Positions 21,944 through 33,058 of a DNA stretch of 64,000 nt are shown piece after piece. The DNA is taken from positions 76,769,834 through 76,833,833 of the forward strand of contig NC_065538.1 of NCBI RefSeq assembly GCF_932294415.1. The letters run 5' to 3'. Origin of the DNA: Quercus robur. Lineage: Eukaryota; Streptophyta; Magnoliopsida; Fagales; Fagaceae. A program made the translations under genes and the position numbers. The notes beneath the pieces are model-generated. The model worked only from the letters and a program-made list of their open reading frames with translations, did not search any database and was not told the DNA's origin. Numbering within the stretch: the first letter of the stretch is position 1; each line of letters opens with the position of its first letter.

Positions 21944-22216
21944 ATGGGATATCGAAAAACTCTTGGTGTTATATTTAAAACTGAACGGAAGCCCAACAAT
22001 GACATCAAAAGAGAGAGATGTTTCTCGAGCTTGAATGGAGTGTACTGTTGTTTCATAGGTTGGTTCAAAACCATCTGGAATGAGGTGGATAGGATACTCT
22101 TCATCACAGGTGTTCCTGCTATTGCAAGGTTGACAGCAATGGAGTTTATTTTTACAAGAAGTTATGATAGAGAGATTTCCTCTCTTGGTTGTCTAATGTT
22201 GATGCTTGAATTGTAA
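21944..22216 (+). CDS. Small conserved ORF of unknown function, copy 2
   Basis: A 90-codon frame with an ATG at 21944, related to 474-725. It is not recognised. Its start lies outside the duplicated homology (which begins near 21966), so the initiation codon is not shared with copy 1. No signal peptide or known motif is visible. It may be a fragment of a larger lost gene. Confidence 0.3.
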   Translation: MGYRKTLGVIFKTERKPNNDIKRERCFSSLNGVYCCFIGWFKTIWNEVDRILFITGVPAIARLTAMEFIFTRSYDREISSLGCLMLMLEL

Positions 22217-22498
22217 GACTGAAAGAAAGAGATTGAGATGCATAGCATTTCTCCATCGATACCCACAATGAATATTATTTGTATAAAATGAACTTCCACA
22301 TAAATTATATATGTACGACATACAAAATTCCCTTAAGTTTCTCTTATGATAAAAAAAAAAAAGATGTATATTATTTGTACCAATGGTATGAAATATTCAT
22401 TCAGTTTCATGAATATTGACAAAAGTTTTAAGATTCTTGTGTAAGTGTTCAAAATGAATATATAACTACAACATGATTACGTGAACAACACATGTTAT

Positions 22499-25300
22499 TT
22501 ATCGACCTTGAATCATTGTAATAGTAACATTGTTATCCGAGCACTCTCTTTGTCTTTGTTGAGAGGACTTGGTATCTAAGGCAATATGTCTTTCAATAAA
22601 TGCCGGTTGCTTTGGATGAGGCAGATCAACAATCTCACTTTTAAGCATGGAAATAACAACAGATACAATCGGCCTATCTTTGGCAAATTCTTGCACACAT
22701 AACAGGCCAACATGTATGCATCTTAAAATCTCCATTTCAAAGCATGGTTCATGTATGATTGGGTCTATTAAGGCTACAATGTTGCTTGCATTCCACAATT
22801 TCCATGCCTAGAAACATGAAAAAATTATTGAAATTCTTAGCATCAATACTGAAACTTATAAGAAACAAGCATTGAAGGTATAAAAAACATAAGGCAATGA
22901 GATAAAGATGACTTACAAATCCTAGAAGACTCAAGGACTCCTCATCATGATAAAAACTAGAGTTTCTTCTTCCACTTAGTATCTCTAGTAACAACACCCC
23001 AAAGCTGAAGACATCTGATTTCTTTGAAAATCGTCCTTCCATTGCATATTCAGGAGACATATAGCCACTAAATTTCAACAAAAAACACATTCAAATCTTG
23101 TCATCATATATTAGCACTAGTATCTAATTAAATTGACCAAAACCAAAGGTACTTACTAAGTTCCAACGACCCTATTGGTATTGGCCTGGTCTTCATTACT
23201 TCTAAAAATCTTGGCCATTCCAAAATCTGATATTTTTGGATTTAGCTCTTTATCCAATAAGATGTTACTTGCCTTTAAATCCCTATGAATAATCCTTAAT
23301 CTAGAATCCCGATGAAGGTAGAGTAGACCTCGACCAATTCCTTCAATAATGTTGAACCGTTTTCTCCAATCTAGCAATTTTTCTTCGTGTGGATCTATAA
23401 AGTTAAACAAAAAGAAATAAGAGAAAGAAACTCACAAGGTAAGTGAACATATAGTTTGCATTTTGCAAATGAAGTTCATGTGGTGAAGTCATAAGAAAAT
23501 TAGAAAAATCTGTTTCAAGTGAAGTATCACAGCAAAGAATATTCACTACAACAAAAAATGTCTATTACATCAAGTGTTAATACAACAAAATATTTATATA
23601 GTAGTTTTAGACAAAATATCGCATCTACAAGTTAAAATGGTTGCAATAGTAACTTAAAAGTGTTAAATTATTGCATCAACAATAATAAGTTGCAATAACT
23701 TATAATTTTTAGCTGCAACAGAAACTTTAATATATTAGGAAAAATTGTTGCAATAACTTAAAATGAAAGGATCGTTGCAATAAATTGATACCAATTATTT
23801 TTGCAATCTATTACAACGAAAATTTCGAATTAATAGCTATTGCATCGAAGTTACCATTGTAATAATTTGATATTAATTCTTTTACAATCTATTGCAATGA
23901 CAAACATGTAATTGCAATGAATATATCATTGCAATAACTTTGTATCAATTATTTCATAGTCAATCGCAGTAACAAAATAAATTAATTATCTATTACAATG
24001 AAGGTATTATTGTAGTAATTTAATCCGACTTATTTTGTTCTATTACAACAAGTTTCGTGAAGTAATAGCCTATACTTACAAGATATTCAAAATAGTAAAT
24101 TGTTTATTGCAACAATATATATATATATATATCATTGCATCAAAGTTATTATTAAAATATTTGGAATTTATTGCAACAAAAATTTTTATTGCATAAACCT
24201 ATTACCTCAAATTTTATTGCAACATCTTGTATCAACTATTGCAATGACTCTAATGTTATTGTAATGGTTTTTTTCGTTGCAATAAACATTTTTTCTTGTA
24301 GTGATTGTTCCATAGTCTTCAAAATCATATTACACTGACTGTGTTTCTAGCAGAAAAGTTAACAATGTATTGTATTTCTAATATAAGAAAGGGTATCAAA
24401 ATTAACTGACCGAATAGGAATGCATCCAAACTTTTGTTTGACATGTATTCATAGACCAACATTTTTTCCTCTTCTTCAACACAGCAGCCAAGGAGCCGAA
24501 CAAGATTCCGATGTTGAAGTTTGGAAATTACCACCACCTCATTCATAAATTCTTGTAACCCTTGTCCAGAGGCTTTAGAAAGTCTTTTTACTGCTACCTC
24601 TTGTCCATCTGACAATGTTGCCTGTAAAAGAACATCAGATGGTTAATTAGATATTCAAATTATTAGACAAGAAACCTTTAGTAAAACATGTAGCATTTTA
24701 ATATTATATAATTAAAATGAATAAATATAATAACATAAATGTAAAGCTATGAGAGTTAATATGTAAGATAAGAAGTTAATAAAATGTTTATTTCTACATT
24801 AAAAATGAGAGGGCCTCTTTTATTGTTTTTAAATGGAAATTAATGGGCTGAAAGATATTAGAGTAGGTATTAAGTCAAATACATGAGGAAGGATCCATTA
24901 CCCCGTATACGGGACCAAATCCACCCTGCCCAAGCTTGTTAGACAAATGGAAGTTGTTTGTTGCCTTAGCCAGCTGCTCAACATTGAATAGTGGTAGCTC
25001 CTGGACTTTGACTTGGGCCAGGTTGTCACTGTCAAAATTTTGTTGTGCTTCCCCTCTGTTGAAAAATAAGATCTCTGTCGCTTTCTTTTTCCTTGCTATT
25101 GTTCACTATTTTAGTGAGTAATGTAATATATATACAGCAGCATTTCCTAGTCCACTAAGCTAATTTAATTTATAAAGTGTGAATATAATTACCTTTTTGT
25201 TTTGCCATCCACCTCCACAGTAAAAAAGTGCAGATGGAAATGAAAATTGCTCCTATGATCACACTGATTGTGACAACTTTTTTCACATCTCCCACTTTTT
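22499..25300 (-). pseudogene. S-domain receptor-like kinase, copy 2: membrane and kinase exons
   Basis: Exons 25193-25300, 24902-25095, 24411-24621, 23157-23394, 22917-23067 and 22499-22807 join in frame with GT-AG borders. Order: membrane helix (VVTISVIIGAIF then LLWRWM), juxtamembrane, Gly loop GQGGFG, AVKRL lysine, HRDLK catalytic loop, DFG intact, SPEY, and a C-terminal tail ending IQGR. All core kinase residues I can check are present, so this half could encode an active Ser/Thr kinase. It belongs to a gene with an upstream nonsense codon in the ectodomain exon. A CACTA MITE sits in the intron before exon 23157-23394. Related kinases sense pathogen or self signals at the plasma membrane; the ligand is unknown. 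Confidence 0.85.
23544..24303. mobile_element. CACTA (En/Spm-type) MITE with 3-bp duplication
   Basis: A 760-bp element begins CACTACAACAAAAAA and ends TTTTCTTGTAGTG, its inverse. ATT flanks both sides (23541-23543, 24304-24306). Copy 1 near 2052 shows the empty site with a single ATT. The interior has no ORF and is full of degenerate TTGCAATAA/TTATTGCAA motifs in both orientations, which may be transposase-binding repeats. Confidence 0.9.
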
Positions 25301-25699
25301 CTGTAAATCAGAAGGGTGAAAAAAAGTATTACACTTATTCAAACAAAACAGATTGCAAAACGGTGTTAAATAAATAGTCTTTTTACAACAATTTCATTAT
25401 CATGGGGAGCTGGGTTGTAATGGGAGTTCAGTTGAAGTTGTAAGACTAAATAACCTTGCAACTGGACCTGAAGTGGATAATTTTCACAAAAAACAAAACA
25501 ACTCACCAAGTTCTGCGCAGGCCACACGAACGTGTGTGACTGTGTGTTAAGAGTTTTTTTTTTTATTTTTTTTATTTTTTTTAGGTTAAGAGTTTTTAGT
25601 CAACCATCAAAAGAATATTAATTCTACTCAGCAATGTTAAAAAGAAAGTTCATAGTTTACAAATAATGGGATAATTTTTTCGACCAATATAAATTAGAG

Positions 25700-25741
<42 letters not shown>

Positions 25742-26378
25742 GTCCTCCTAACAAAAATTCTGGCCCTGTTACTGGAACCACATAAATCATTACCTATATA
25801 ATTTTTTATTTTCTTTTTCCATTTCTATATTATATAAACTCAATTTTATTGGCTCCACACAACAAGTAATTATCAAGACCTCGGCTATCTATCAAGTTTC
25901 AATACAAATTGACAAAAATAGATGATTAAAATATTATTTTCCTTTTCTTTTTTTTGTTCAAATAAATTTTATGTTACAAGGATTTCATTAGCTTTAGGCC
26001 AATTAAATGGACCAAAGCCCCCAAATGCAAATAATAATAATAATAATACTATAATAACAACAACAACAATAACAAGACCGCCCACCTGGCAAATTTAAAT
26101 AAATAAATAAATAAATAAAACAACAACAACAAAAAACATTAAGGTCATTCTATTGGTCAATAGAATGCATTTTCTATCTCTCTTATGGTGCGAAAATTTT
26201 AATTAAGACCCAAATATTTATTCAATGAAAATTATTTTTTCTTCAAATGTTGTCCAGCCTGTTAATGTGTTTTAATCTATTTATAGATTTGACCAAAAAA
26301 TAATCTATTTATAGAAGTTCAAGAGTGTACAAATTTTCAATCTCCCAAATAAATGGAGAAGTGGAAGATGAACAAAAT
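25301..26378. other. Long intron of kinase copy 2
   Basis: Holds a TA microsatellite (about 25704-25737) and AT-rich sequence. Bases about 25505-25540 on the minus strand read VRVACAELGE followed by GTGAGT, like the last codons and donor site of the ectodomain exon, so a third, mostly lost ectodomain exon may have left a stub. Sequence from about 25940 again matches copy 1 (3490 onward). Confidence 0.5.
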
Positions 26379-26797
26379 TTTGAGGAAATTAAACTTTACC
26401 ACCCTAAACTATACCTCATGTTGTATTTTGCACTCTAAACTTTTTGAATGCACGTTTTGTATCCTAAACTATAACTCCTATTACACTTTGCACCCTATTG
26501 TTAAGTTTGTTGTTAACTTGGATGAAAATTCAAAACTTAGGATGCAAAGTGTAATAAGAAGTATGATTTAAGATGGTGAAGTATAATTTATCTTTTGTTT
26601 TTAAAGCATTGAGAAGATGGGTAAATAGGTTTTTTCACGTGGTGTCATATTTTTCCATCCAAGTTAACAACAAACTTAATATTAAGGAGTAAAGTGTAAT
26701 AAGGGTCATAGTTTAGAGTGCAAAAAGTGCATTTAAAAAATTTAAGGTACAAAGTATAACATGATGTATAGTTTAAGGTAGTAAAGTGTAATTTCTC
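26379..26797. mobile_element. MITE-like insertion in the copy 2 intron
   Basis: About 420 bp with inverted ends (start TTTGAGGAAATTAAAC, end GTAATTTCTC) and longer internal inverted similarity (CCTAAACTATACCTCATGTT against AACATGATGTATAGTTTAAGG). ACAAAAT flanks both sides (26372-26378, 26798-26804). Copy 1 lacks it. The superfamily is uncertain. Confidence 0.6.
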
Positions 26798-26966
26798 ACA
26801 AAATCTTCCCTTCTTAATTCCTCTATCAAAATTAAAATATGAATTAATAGCTTTCCAAACAAATTCACTGCAGAAATCCAACGTCAACAAAAGAGTCTGC
26901 TCTCCTTTCATCTTTATTTAATTTTGAAAACTAAAAATCTAGACAATAATAACAAAACTAACTCAC

Positions 26967-28287
26967 TAAGTTCTGAAAAGGCAACACGAATGTAAAGATC
27001 AACTCCGCCGCTGGAAAATTTTTGTATGTCAATTAAGCTTCTAGTCCATGACATACAACCAATGCCACTATCATATGCGTAAGCTATACAAGAACAATTC
27101 TCTATACACTGTTGTCTGCAATAGTCTTCATTATTAGTAGATGATAAACCTCTAAAACTTTCACGAGCAGGTAATGAATCTGCAAAGTCTGGCACCTTTA
27201 TCGTCTTCAGTTTCAAAAACCCATCCTTTTTGACGGCTTCAATGCTACTGTTCACCACCGCGCACTGTGACAACGGTGTCCTCCTCACACATCCACTAGT
27301 CCAATTTCCTCTGTTCCATTCTTTTGTGTTCTTTGGCTCAAACCCAGGTAAACAGTTGCAAATTGGAGAACTTTGTGAATTACAGCTTCCAAAGGCCCCA
27401 CACATAACATAAACATCACACTTACTCTTCACAGCATTCCACAAGATCCCCCAATCGTCCTTCTCAAAATCCCAATATCTTGCCAGTATATCTCCTTCTG
27501 TAGTCATGACATAATGAAACAAAGAATTGCTCACATAAGAACAACTGAAATAATATGTTCCATCTTGATCCTCTGTGAGACAAAATCCATCACGATATAT
27601 AGAATTCATTTATGGTATTCCAATAGTGCTCCTGGAGTTCCACGGGCCAATGCGCCAAAATGGGCTACCATCTTTCCAAATGAATATTTGAACAAGACTT
27701 TGAGTTTGTGGTTGAATACCAGAGGAGAAGCTTCCAATGGATGGATCAGAAGGGTTTTTCCATGATGAAAATTGCACTTTCTCACCTGTTCTTACATTAG
27801 TACTAAATTTCATCCTTTGCAAGAGTGTATCAGAAGGATGTTGGATACTCTCCCATACGATTGTCCCTGTAGTGCTTTCTCGCAAGATTAAGTTCCCCGA
27901 ATCTAAAAGCTGGGCACTTGAATTGGCAACAGAGTTTGTAACATTTGATGACCAAAGAATCTCCTTTTGTCCATCTAATATTACAAGATTTCCGTCCTTA
28001 GATATGGTGAGAACCCCAGAAGAATCCTTGAGGGGTTTCTCTCTGTTAGCTACCCATTGGGTAGGTAGAACATACTTTTTATTATACCATATTCCGAGGT
28101 AGCGTTTGGTAGAATTTACAGGGCTGAAGAATCCCAGTTTGAAAGCACCCCCATTGGAGATTATGTAGTCAGAGTCTCTGATGGGTTGAAAAGATGTAAT
28201 GGTGTCTGTGGCAGAGCCAGAATCTAAACAAAAGCAACATAGCAAAACTAGAAGAATTGACATGCTTGTATTCCGAACAAGTCCCAT
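26967..28287 (-). pseudogene. S-domain receptor-like kinase, copy 2: ectodomain exon with one nonsense codon
   Basis: 1321-bp first exon with ATG at 28285-28287 and a signal peptide (MGLVRNTSMS then a Leu-rich core). It encodes B-lectin, S-locus glycoprotein, EGF-like (CDVYVMCGAFGSC) and PAN (DYCRQQCIENCSC) modules. The only lesion found is TAA at 27610-27612, codon 226, where copy 1 has GAA. Without it all seven exons (1321+108+194+211+238+151+309 bp) would form one 843-codon frame. The stop would leave a secreted lectin-like product, or a later ATG (27607-27609) could restart without a signal peptide. A TATAATG box lies near 28356-28363. It could be a natural null allele or a sequencing error. 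Confidence 0.85.
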
Positions 28288-29635
28288 AACTTGTTCAATG
28301 ATTCTGGCTTGTGTGATTTTGTGGGGATACGGATATCCCAATCATCTATTCAAACCATTATAGACGGCTAATCGACCATGATAGGTGGGGGGACCTTTAA
28401 TAGGACCCAGTGAAAATGGGCACGCTAAGGATTTTGACTCCACGAGACAACAAAGCTGAACAAACGAACGGGTTTCCTAATTGCTTCTTTTCCCCAGTTC
28501 CCACATATATCATACAAAGATTCTGGTTTGTGAGAATCACGATTTTGAAAGCGAGGAGCAGTTATTGCTTTATTTTCCCAAGTTCCCACATATATCATAC
28601 AAAAATTCCAGTTCCCACCTATATTATACATTTCTTTGAAATCTCTCGAAAGACCTTTATTGACTGAAAGGTCCTTGATATTGACTAAAACGTGAAACAT
28701 TTGCATCCCGTCATAAATCACATATGGACTATGGAGAATCTTGCAGAATTGCGCCAAGATGAAAGTTAGAGAGTTTTTTAACCTTTCAATTTTTTTAAAA
28801 ATCTTTTAAACCCACTCTCTCTTTTTATTCAAATCTGGGATTACATATATATCCTAATTCTGTATTGAAGTTATAGTAGCTGCAGGTTCTAATTAGTTCA
28901 GTTAGTAAAGTTTCTTGTCATTGAATAAAAGATATAGAGTTCGAACCCACCTCATTCCAACTTATGCTTGAAGAGTGAGACTTCTTAGAAAGAAATATAT
29001 TCATAAAATAAGTGTAACTAAAATAAGAATGTTGAGGTAGATAAGTAAAAATACACCAAAAAATAGAGTTCAAAATGAGGAAATCCGCTTAAAGATAAGT
29101 AAAGCCCATCACTTGAGATGCTTTAGTTATGTTCAAAGGAGAGCAATTAATGCACCAGTAAAAAAGAATGAGTTAATCCAAGTTGTTGGCATAAAAAAAC
29201 TGTTGTTATGGTCCTTTCCTACTTGCATTGCAGTTTACCTTGTGTGGCAACTGTTTTTATACATACATTATAACTGTCTGTTCTTGTTGAGGGCAAAGAT
29301 TTTCACGTACATAATTGGAGACAGCATCGTGGGTTTAAATTCTAGGAGACGCACGTATAATTTTAAGTCACTTCTGAATCTGAATTCTAATTTCAACATA
29401 AGAAAAATTTTAGTGATTATTTTGCTAGTTTTTCTCTTGGATAAGAGGATCCGAGGTTTTATCAGTCTCATTGAGTGATTATGAGCATGCCCATTTTTGT
29501 CCCAACAGGCAATGAATTGAATTAAGCAAGAACCAGAAAGAACAAGCTAACATGTGCCTCACTTGGTACTGCAATCATGGCTATATACAGGAACCGAGGA
29601 AGTGGAACTTTTCATTCTCTCTTTCTTAGAATACA
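28288..29635. other. Intergenic between kinase copy 2 and PPR gene
   Basis: Parallels 7147-8538 and contains the kinase promoter and the shared SINE relic at 28884-28983. A 97-bp repeat-like block with TTCCCACATATATCATACAAA occurs at about 28497 and 28586. The undisturbed site for the solo LTR of copy 1 is at about 29628-29636. Confidence 0.6.
28884..28983 (+). mobile_element. tRNA-derived SINE relic, copy 2
   Basis: Box-A-like TAGTTCAGTTAGTAAAG and box-B-like AGTTCGAACCC, closer to the tRNA consensus than the copy at 7765-7865. Shared by both duplicated segments. Confidence 0.55.
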
Positions 29636-29898
29636 TGTAAGCTTCTTTGTCTCACATCTCAAGAGATGTTTGGATATTTTAATTTGAATCTTATGAGCAT
29701 TCTGGAAAAGAAACAAAGAGAATCATGGCATTATAACAACTATAGTCCATGGTCTGCAGGTTATGCTGGCCAATTTACAAGGGATGGTTACAATAAACTT
29801 GGTACAGACTCCAACCATAATGTCAAGAACCAGACAAATTGCAAATGTCTTCCGAAAGAGGTTGTTACTTAAACCCCAATGTCTTCCAAAACAGGTTG

Positions 29899-31614
29899 TT
29901 ACTTGAACCCCGATATCAAACGCTTGTATGTTGCTTGAGCAGGTTTAAGCTCCATGTTCAACATTTCATCATGAAATTTCATAGCTTTTCTGAGTTCCTT
30001 TATGCGACAAAGCCCACGAATCACAATCGTAAAACTTTCACTGCTCACCAAATTCTTCCCTCTCATGTGATCAAATACCCTGACTGCTTCTTCAATCCTC
30101 CTTGCTCCGAAAAGTCTATTGAGAAGCACATTATAAGTTGCTATATCCAAACTCACATTCAATCTTTCCATCTTAATATGCAATGCAATAGCTGAATCAA
30201 TTCGTCTGCTGGAGCAGTAACGCCTCACCAACAAGCAACAACAAGAAGAATCCAGTAATAACCCTTTATCAAAAATTACACCCACTAATTCCTCTGCCTC
30301 TTTCCACCTACCTTTACTACATTGTGATGCTACAAATTTAGACAATTCCATTGAACAAGAAGTACACCCTTTTCTTATGAAATCCCTTAACAATTCACAA
30401 CCTTCCTCCAACTGATCTTCCATACAAAGAACATTTAAAAAGGCCTGATAACTCTTATCATTCACCGTAATACCCGTTTCTGAGACCAAACGATATACCG
30501 AAATTGCCTCCTTTACTCTCTCTTCCTTAGACAATGCCCTTAACATACACCCATAAGTAGCATCCTGTAATCCAATCTTCTCAGCACAAGCTCTCTTATA
30601 GAACATCTCTGCTGCAAAAGTCTTGCCCAAATCACTAAACTTCTGAACTATTAAATCATATTCCGATAAAAGAGTCTTTGGAAGCAGCTCCTTCCCCACC
30701 ATAATGCTCATTATCTTCTCAACGACTTCAGCATTCTCAAATTTACACGCCCCATCAAGAATTGAGCTATAAGTACTAAAACCTGGATCAATTTTTCTTT
30801 CATACATCTGATTCAAGGTAGCAAATGCAGCTCCAAAATCCCCACTTTTACCATAACAATCAATAACAAGATTATAAATAACAGAATTATAAATACCCAA
30901 ATCTAACAATCTAAAAATTGTCTCAAATTTCCCATTTTTACACAAAATCTGAGCAACCAGTGACCACATAGACCGGTCCAGCAAAATCTCACAACGAATT
31001 ATAGCACCATAACAACACCAAGCAAGTTTAATCTCATTTTTTCGCAATAAAGTATCAAGCAGTGCATTGCAGGCACAAACTGAAGGTGTAAAGCCATGAA
31101 CTTTTATTTCCCTAAACACTTCTAACCCCTCAACAAACAAACCCTTTTGAGAATACCATTCAAGAACAAAGCTTAACACTTTAGACTGAGAATCTCTACC
31201 TCTACAAACTCGAATAAGACACTGTACAAGCACTGATGCAGGGTGGGTCTGAATCAGAGAATCCAAGAGGGTCTTCACGGGTTGGACAAGACCCCAGCTG
31301 AGCGAGAGTTGGATGAGTTGGCAGTGAGAGTTGAGGTCTGGTTGAAACCCAACATTTGATTGGGCCCAATTGAAGAAGCTGAGAGATATTTGAGGGTTGC
31401 TCTGAGTTCTGTAGAGGATTTGGAGGAAGAGTGATGGGGTTAGTCTGGAGAGATTGAGGTCTTGGAGAAGAGGGACCCAGTTGTGCCTTTGTAAGAGAAT
31501 GGATGAGATTTGGGAGGCAAGCTGGTTTTGTTTGATTTGGGTTCTCCAAGTGAGAGCAGTTGTTGAAGTCGAAAATGGTTTGAGGAGAAGAGGGTGAGAT
31601 CTGTGAAGAAGCAT
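29899..31614 (-). CDS. P-class pentatricopeptide repeat protein, intact
   Basis: A 571-aa single-exon frame. The first true ATG is at 31612-31614; codons upstream have no ATG. The N-terminus is rich in Arg, Ser, Thr and Leu with few acids (MLLHRSHPLLLKPFSTSTT), typical of a mitochondrial or plastid transit peptide. About 10-12 degenerate 35-residue repeats follow, for example YNLVIDCYGKSGDFGAAFATL, YGCMLRALSKEERVKEAISV and YNVLLNRLFGARRIEEAV. There is no E or DYW domain. P-class PPRs bind single-stranded organellar RNA and affect its processing, stability or translation. It resembles Arabidopsis At4g21170-type proteins, from memory only. The lack of introns is normal for the family. It is the intact partner of the split relic in copy 1. 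Confidence 0.88.
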   Translation of the reverse strand: MLLHRSHPLLLKPFSTSTTALTWRTQIKQNQLASQISSILLQRHNWVPLLQDLNLSRLTPSLFLQILYRTQSNPQISLSFFNWAQSNVGFQPDLNSHCQLIQLSLSWGLVQPVKTLLDSLIQTHPASVLVQCLIRVCRGRDSQSKVLSFVLEWYSQKGLFVEGLEVFREIKVHGFTPSVCACNALLDTLLRKNEIKLAWCCYGAIIRCEILLDRSMWSLVAQILCKNGKFETIFRLLDLGIYNSVIYNLVIDCYGKSGDFGAAFATLNQMYERKIDPGFSTYSSILDGACKFENAEVVEKIMSIMVGKELLPKTLLSEYDLIVQKFSDLGKTFAAEMFYKRACAEKIGLQDATYGCMLRALSKEERVKEAISVYRLVSETGITVNDKSYQAFLNVLCMEDQLEEGCELLRDFIRKGCTSCSMELSKFVASQCSKGRWKEAEELVGVIFDKGLLLDSSCCCLLVRRYCSSRRIDSAIALHIKMERLNVSLDIATYNVLLNRLFGARRIEEAVRVFDHMRGKNLVSSESFTIVIRGLCRIKELRKAMKFHDEMLNMELKPAQATYKRLISGFK

Positions 31615-31639
31615 TTGAGTTCTCACTACTTTGGTCTGT

Positions 31640-32000
31640 TCTGCTTCAAATGGTTTTAGGAAGTCTTGTTTTTAAGGTAGTTTGGATAATTGGTTGGGCT
31701 GCTTAGCCCAGGCTCACTTCTTGCACTTTAGTGGTTGTCCAACCCATCCGATGTTGGCCCACTCGAAGGTTCAACCTCTCTTTTTATTTTTATTTATTAT
31801 ATACATTTTTTGAAGTGAAAGACATAAAAGATATAGTAAGTTAAGAAAAATTGTTTACATTAGCCAGAATTACAAACTTCAGATAAAGGTCTGGTTCCAC
31901 ATCATGCTGTCTATTCATTTCAAAAAACAAAACAAAAAACTACAAAAATACCCATCATATTGTTTGTTGGTCAAATACAAAAAATATTCTCTCATACTAC
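31640..32000. other. Upstream region of the PPR gene
   Basis: Non-coding and AT-rich, with no clear TATA box. No transposon ends before the MITE at 32001. Confidence 0.5.
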
Positions 32001-32323
32001 CGGTCTGTTTGGATAGAACTTATTTTGCTGAAACTGAAAACTGAAAACTGAAAACTGAAAACACTGTAGCAAAATAATTTTTAAATGTGTGAATAGTATC
32101 GTTGGACCCATTTTTAATGAAAAAATTGATAAAAAATGAAATTTGTGGGTTCGTAAACAGTGCACGGATACACTGTTTACGTAAAACTGGTCAAATGTTG
32201 CGGTACTGTTCATGTACAGTACATGAACAGTAGCCGCTTGTGAGGAGAAAACGCGTGAAAAAAAGATAGGAAAAAACGTAGAAACTAAAACGCAACGCAG
32301 CAAACGCCAACCCAAACACACAC
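32001..32323. mobile_element. Tourist-like MITE
   Basis: Starts CGGTCTGTTTGGATAG, ends CAACCCAAACACACAC, with TAC on both sides. It shares AAAACACTGTAGCAAAATAA and TTTTTAAATGTGTGAATAG blocks with the MITEs at 39502, 48369 and 51826. Repeats of AAAACTGAAAACTG lie near the left end. Confidence 0.65.
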
Positions 32324-32857
32324 TACATCATCGCAAACATTTGACTTTGACGACTAGTTTAATGGCCCTATCTTTTGACCTTACTACTTTTTCAAACTTG
32401 AACTTAAGGAGTAGCACAAATGCAAAACTGAGAAACGAGGCCAAGGCCTTATAAGTCGAATTGAAGGGGACAAACACCCAAACCCGTGCGCAAAGGACCA
32501 AACACGACATCTAAAAAACCATTACCCCTATTATGAGAACTAATAGTAGTGGTTATATATTTGGAATCTTGGCCGTGATGGAAGTAATTATACCCCTCAT
32601 TATAAGCCCATTATGACACAAAGAAAAATTGACAAAAATCAAAGAAAATTTCATTAGAGAATGTATATATAAAAAGAGATCCAATTTTGGAATAGGTATG
32701 AGAAAATGTTATCTCAATTTTGTTTAATTGATCCACCAAAATACACCACTAACTTAAGCATCAAATCGATTAGGTTGATGCCACATTGATACTCATACCT
32801 CTTTGAGCTGATCTCTTCTAACTTTTGTAGACATTCACTTAACTAGTCAACTATCTT

Positions 32858-32902
<45 letters not shown>
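32324..32902. other. Intergenic, ending in the LINE poly(A)
   Basis: No gene. Bases about 32851-32902 are poly(T) on the plus strand with one C, read as the poly(A) tail of the minus-strand LINE that follows. Confidence 0.55.
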
Positions 32903-33058
32903 AGGTAATAGATAGAAATATTATTGAATGAAGAAAACAGTATACAAAATAAGTATATAAGCCCTGTTCAGGCACATCCGAAACAGGGGAAGTTTTAACC
33001 CAAAATTACAAATATCACAACAAGCCTAAGAAATGATCTTCAACATGAAAACATCTGA

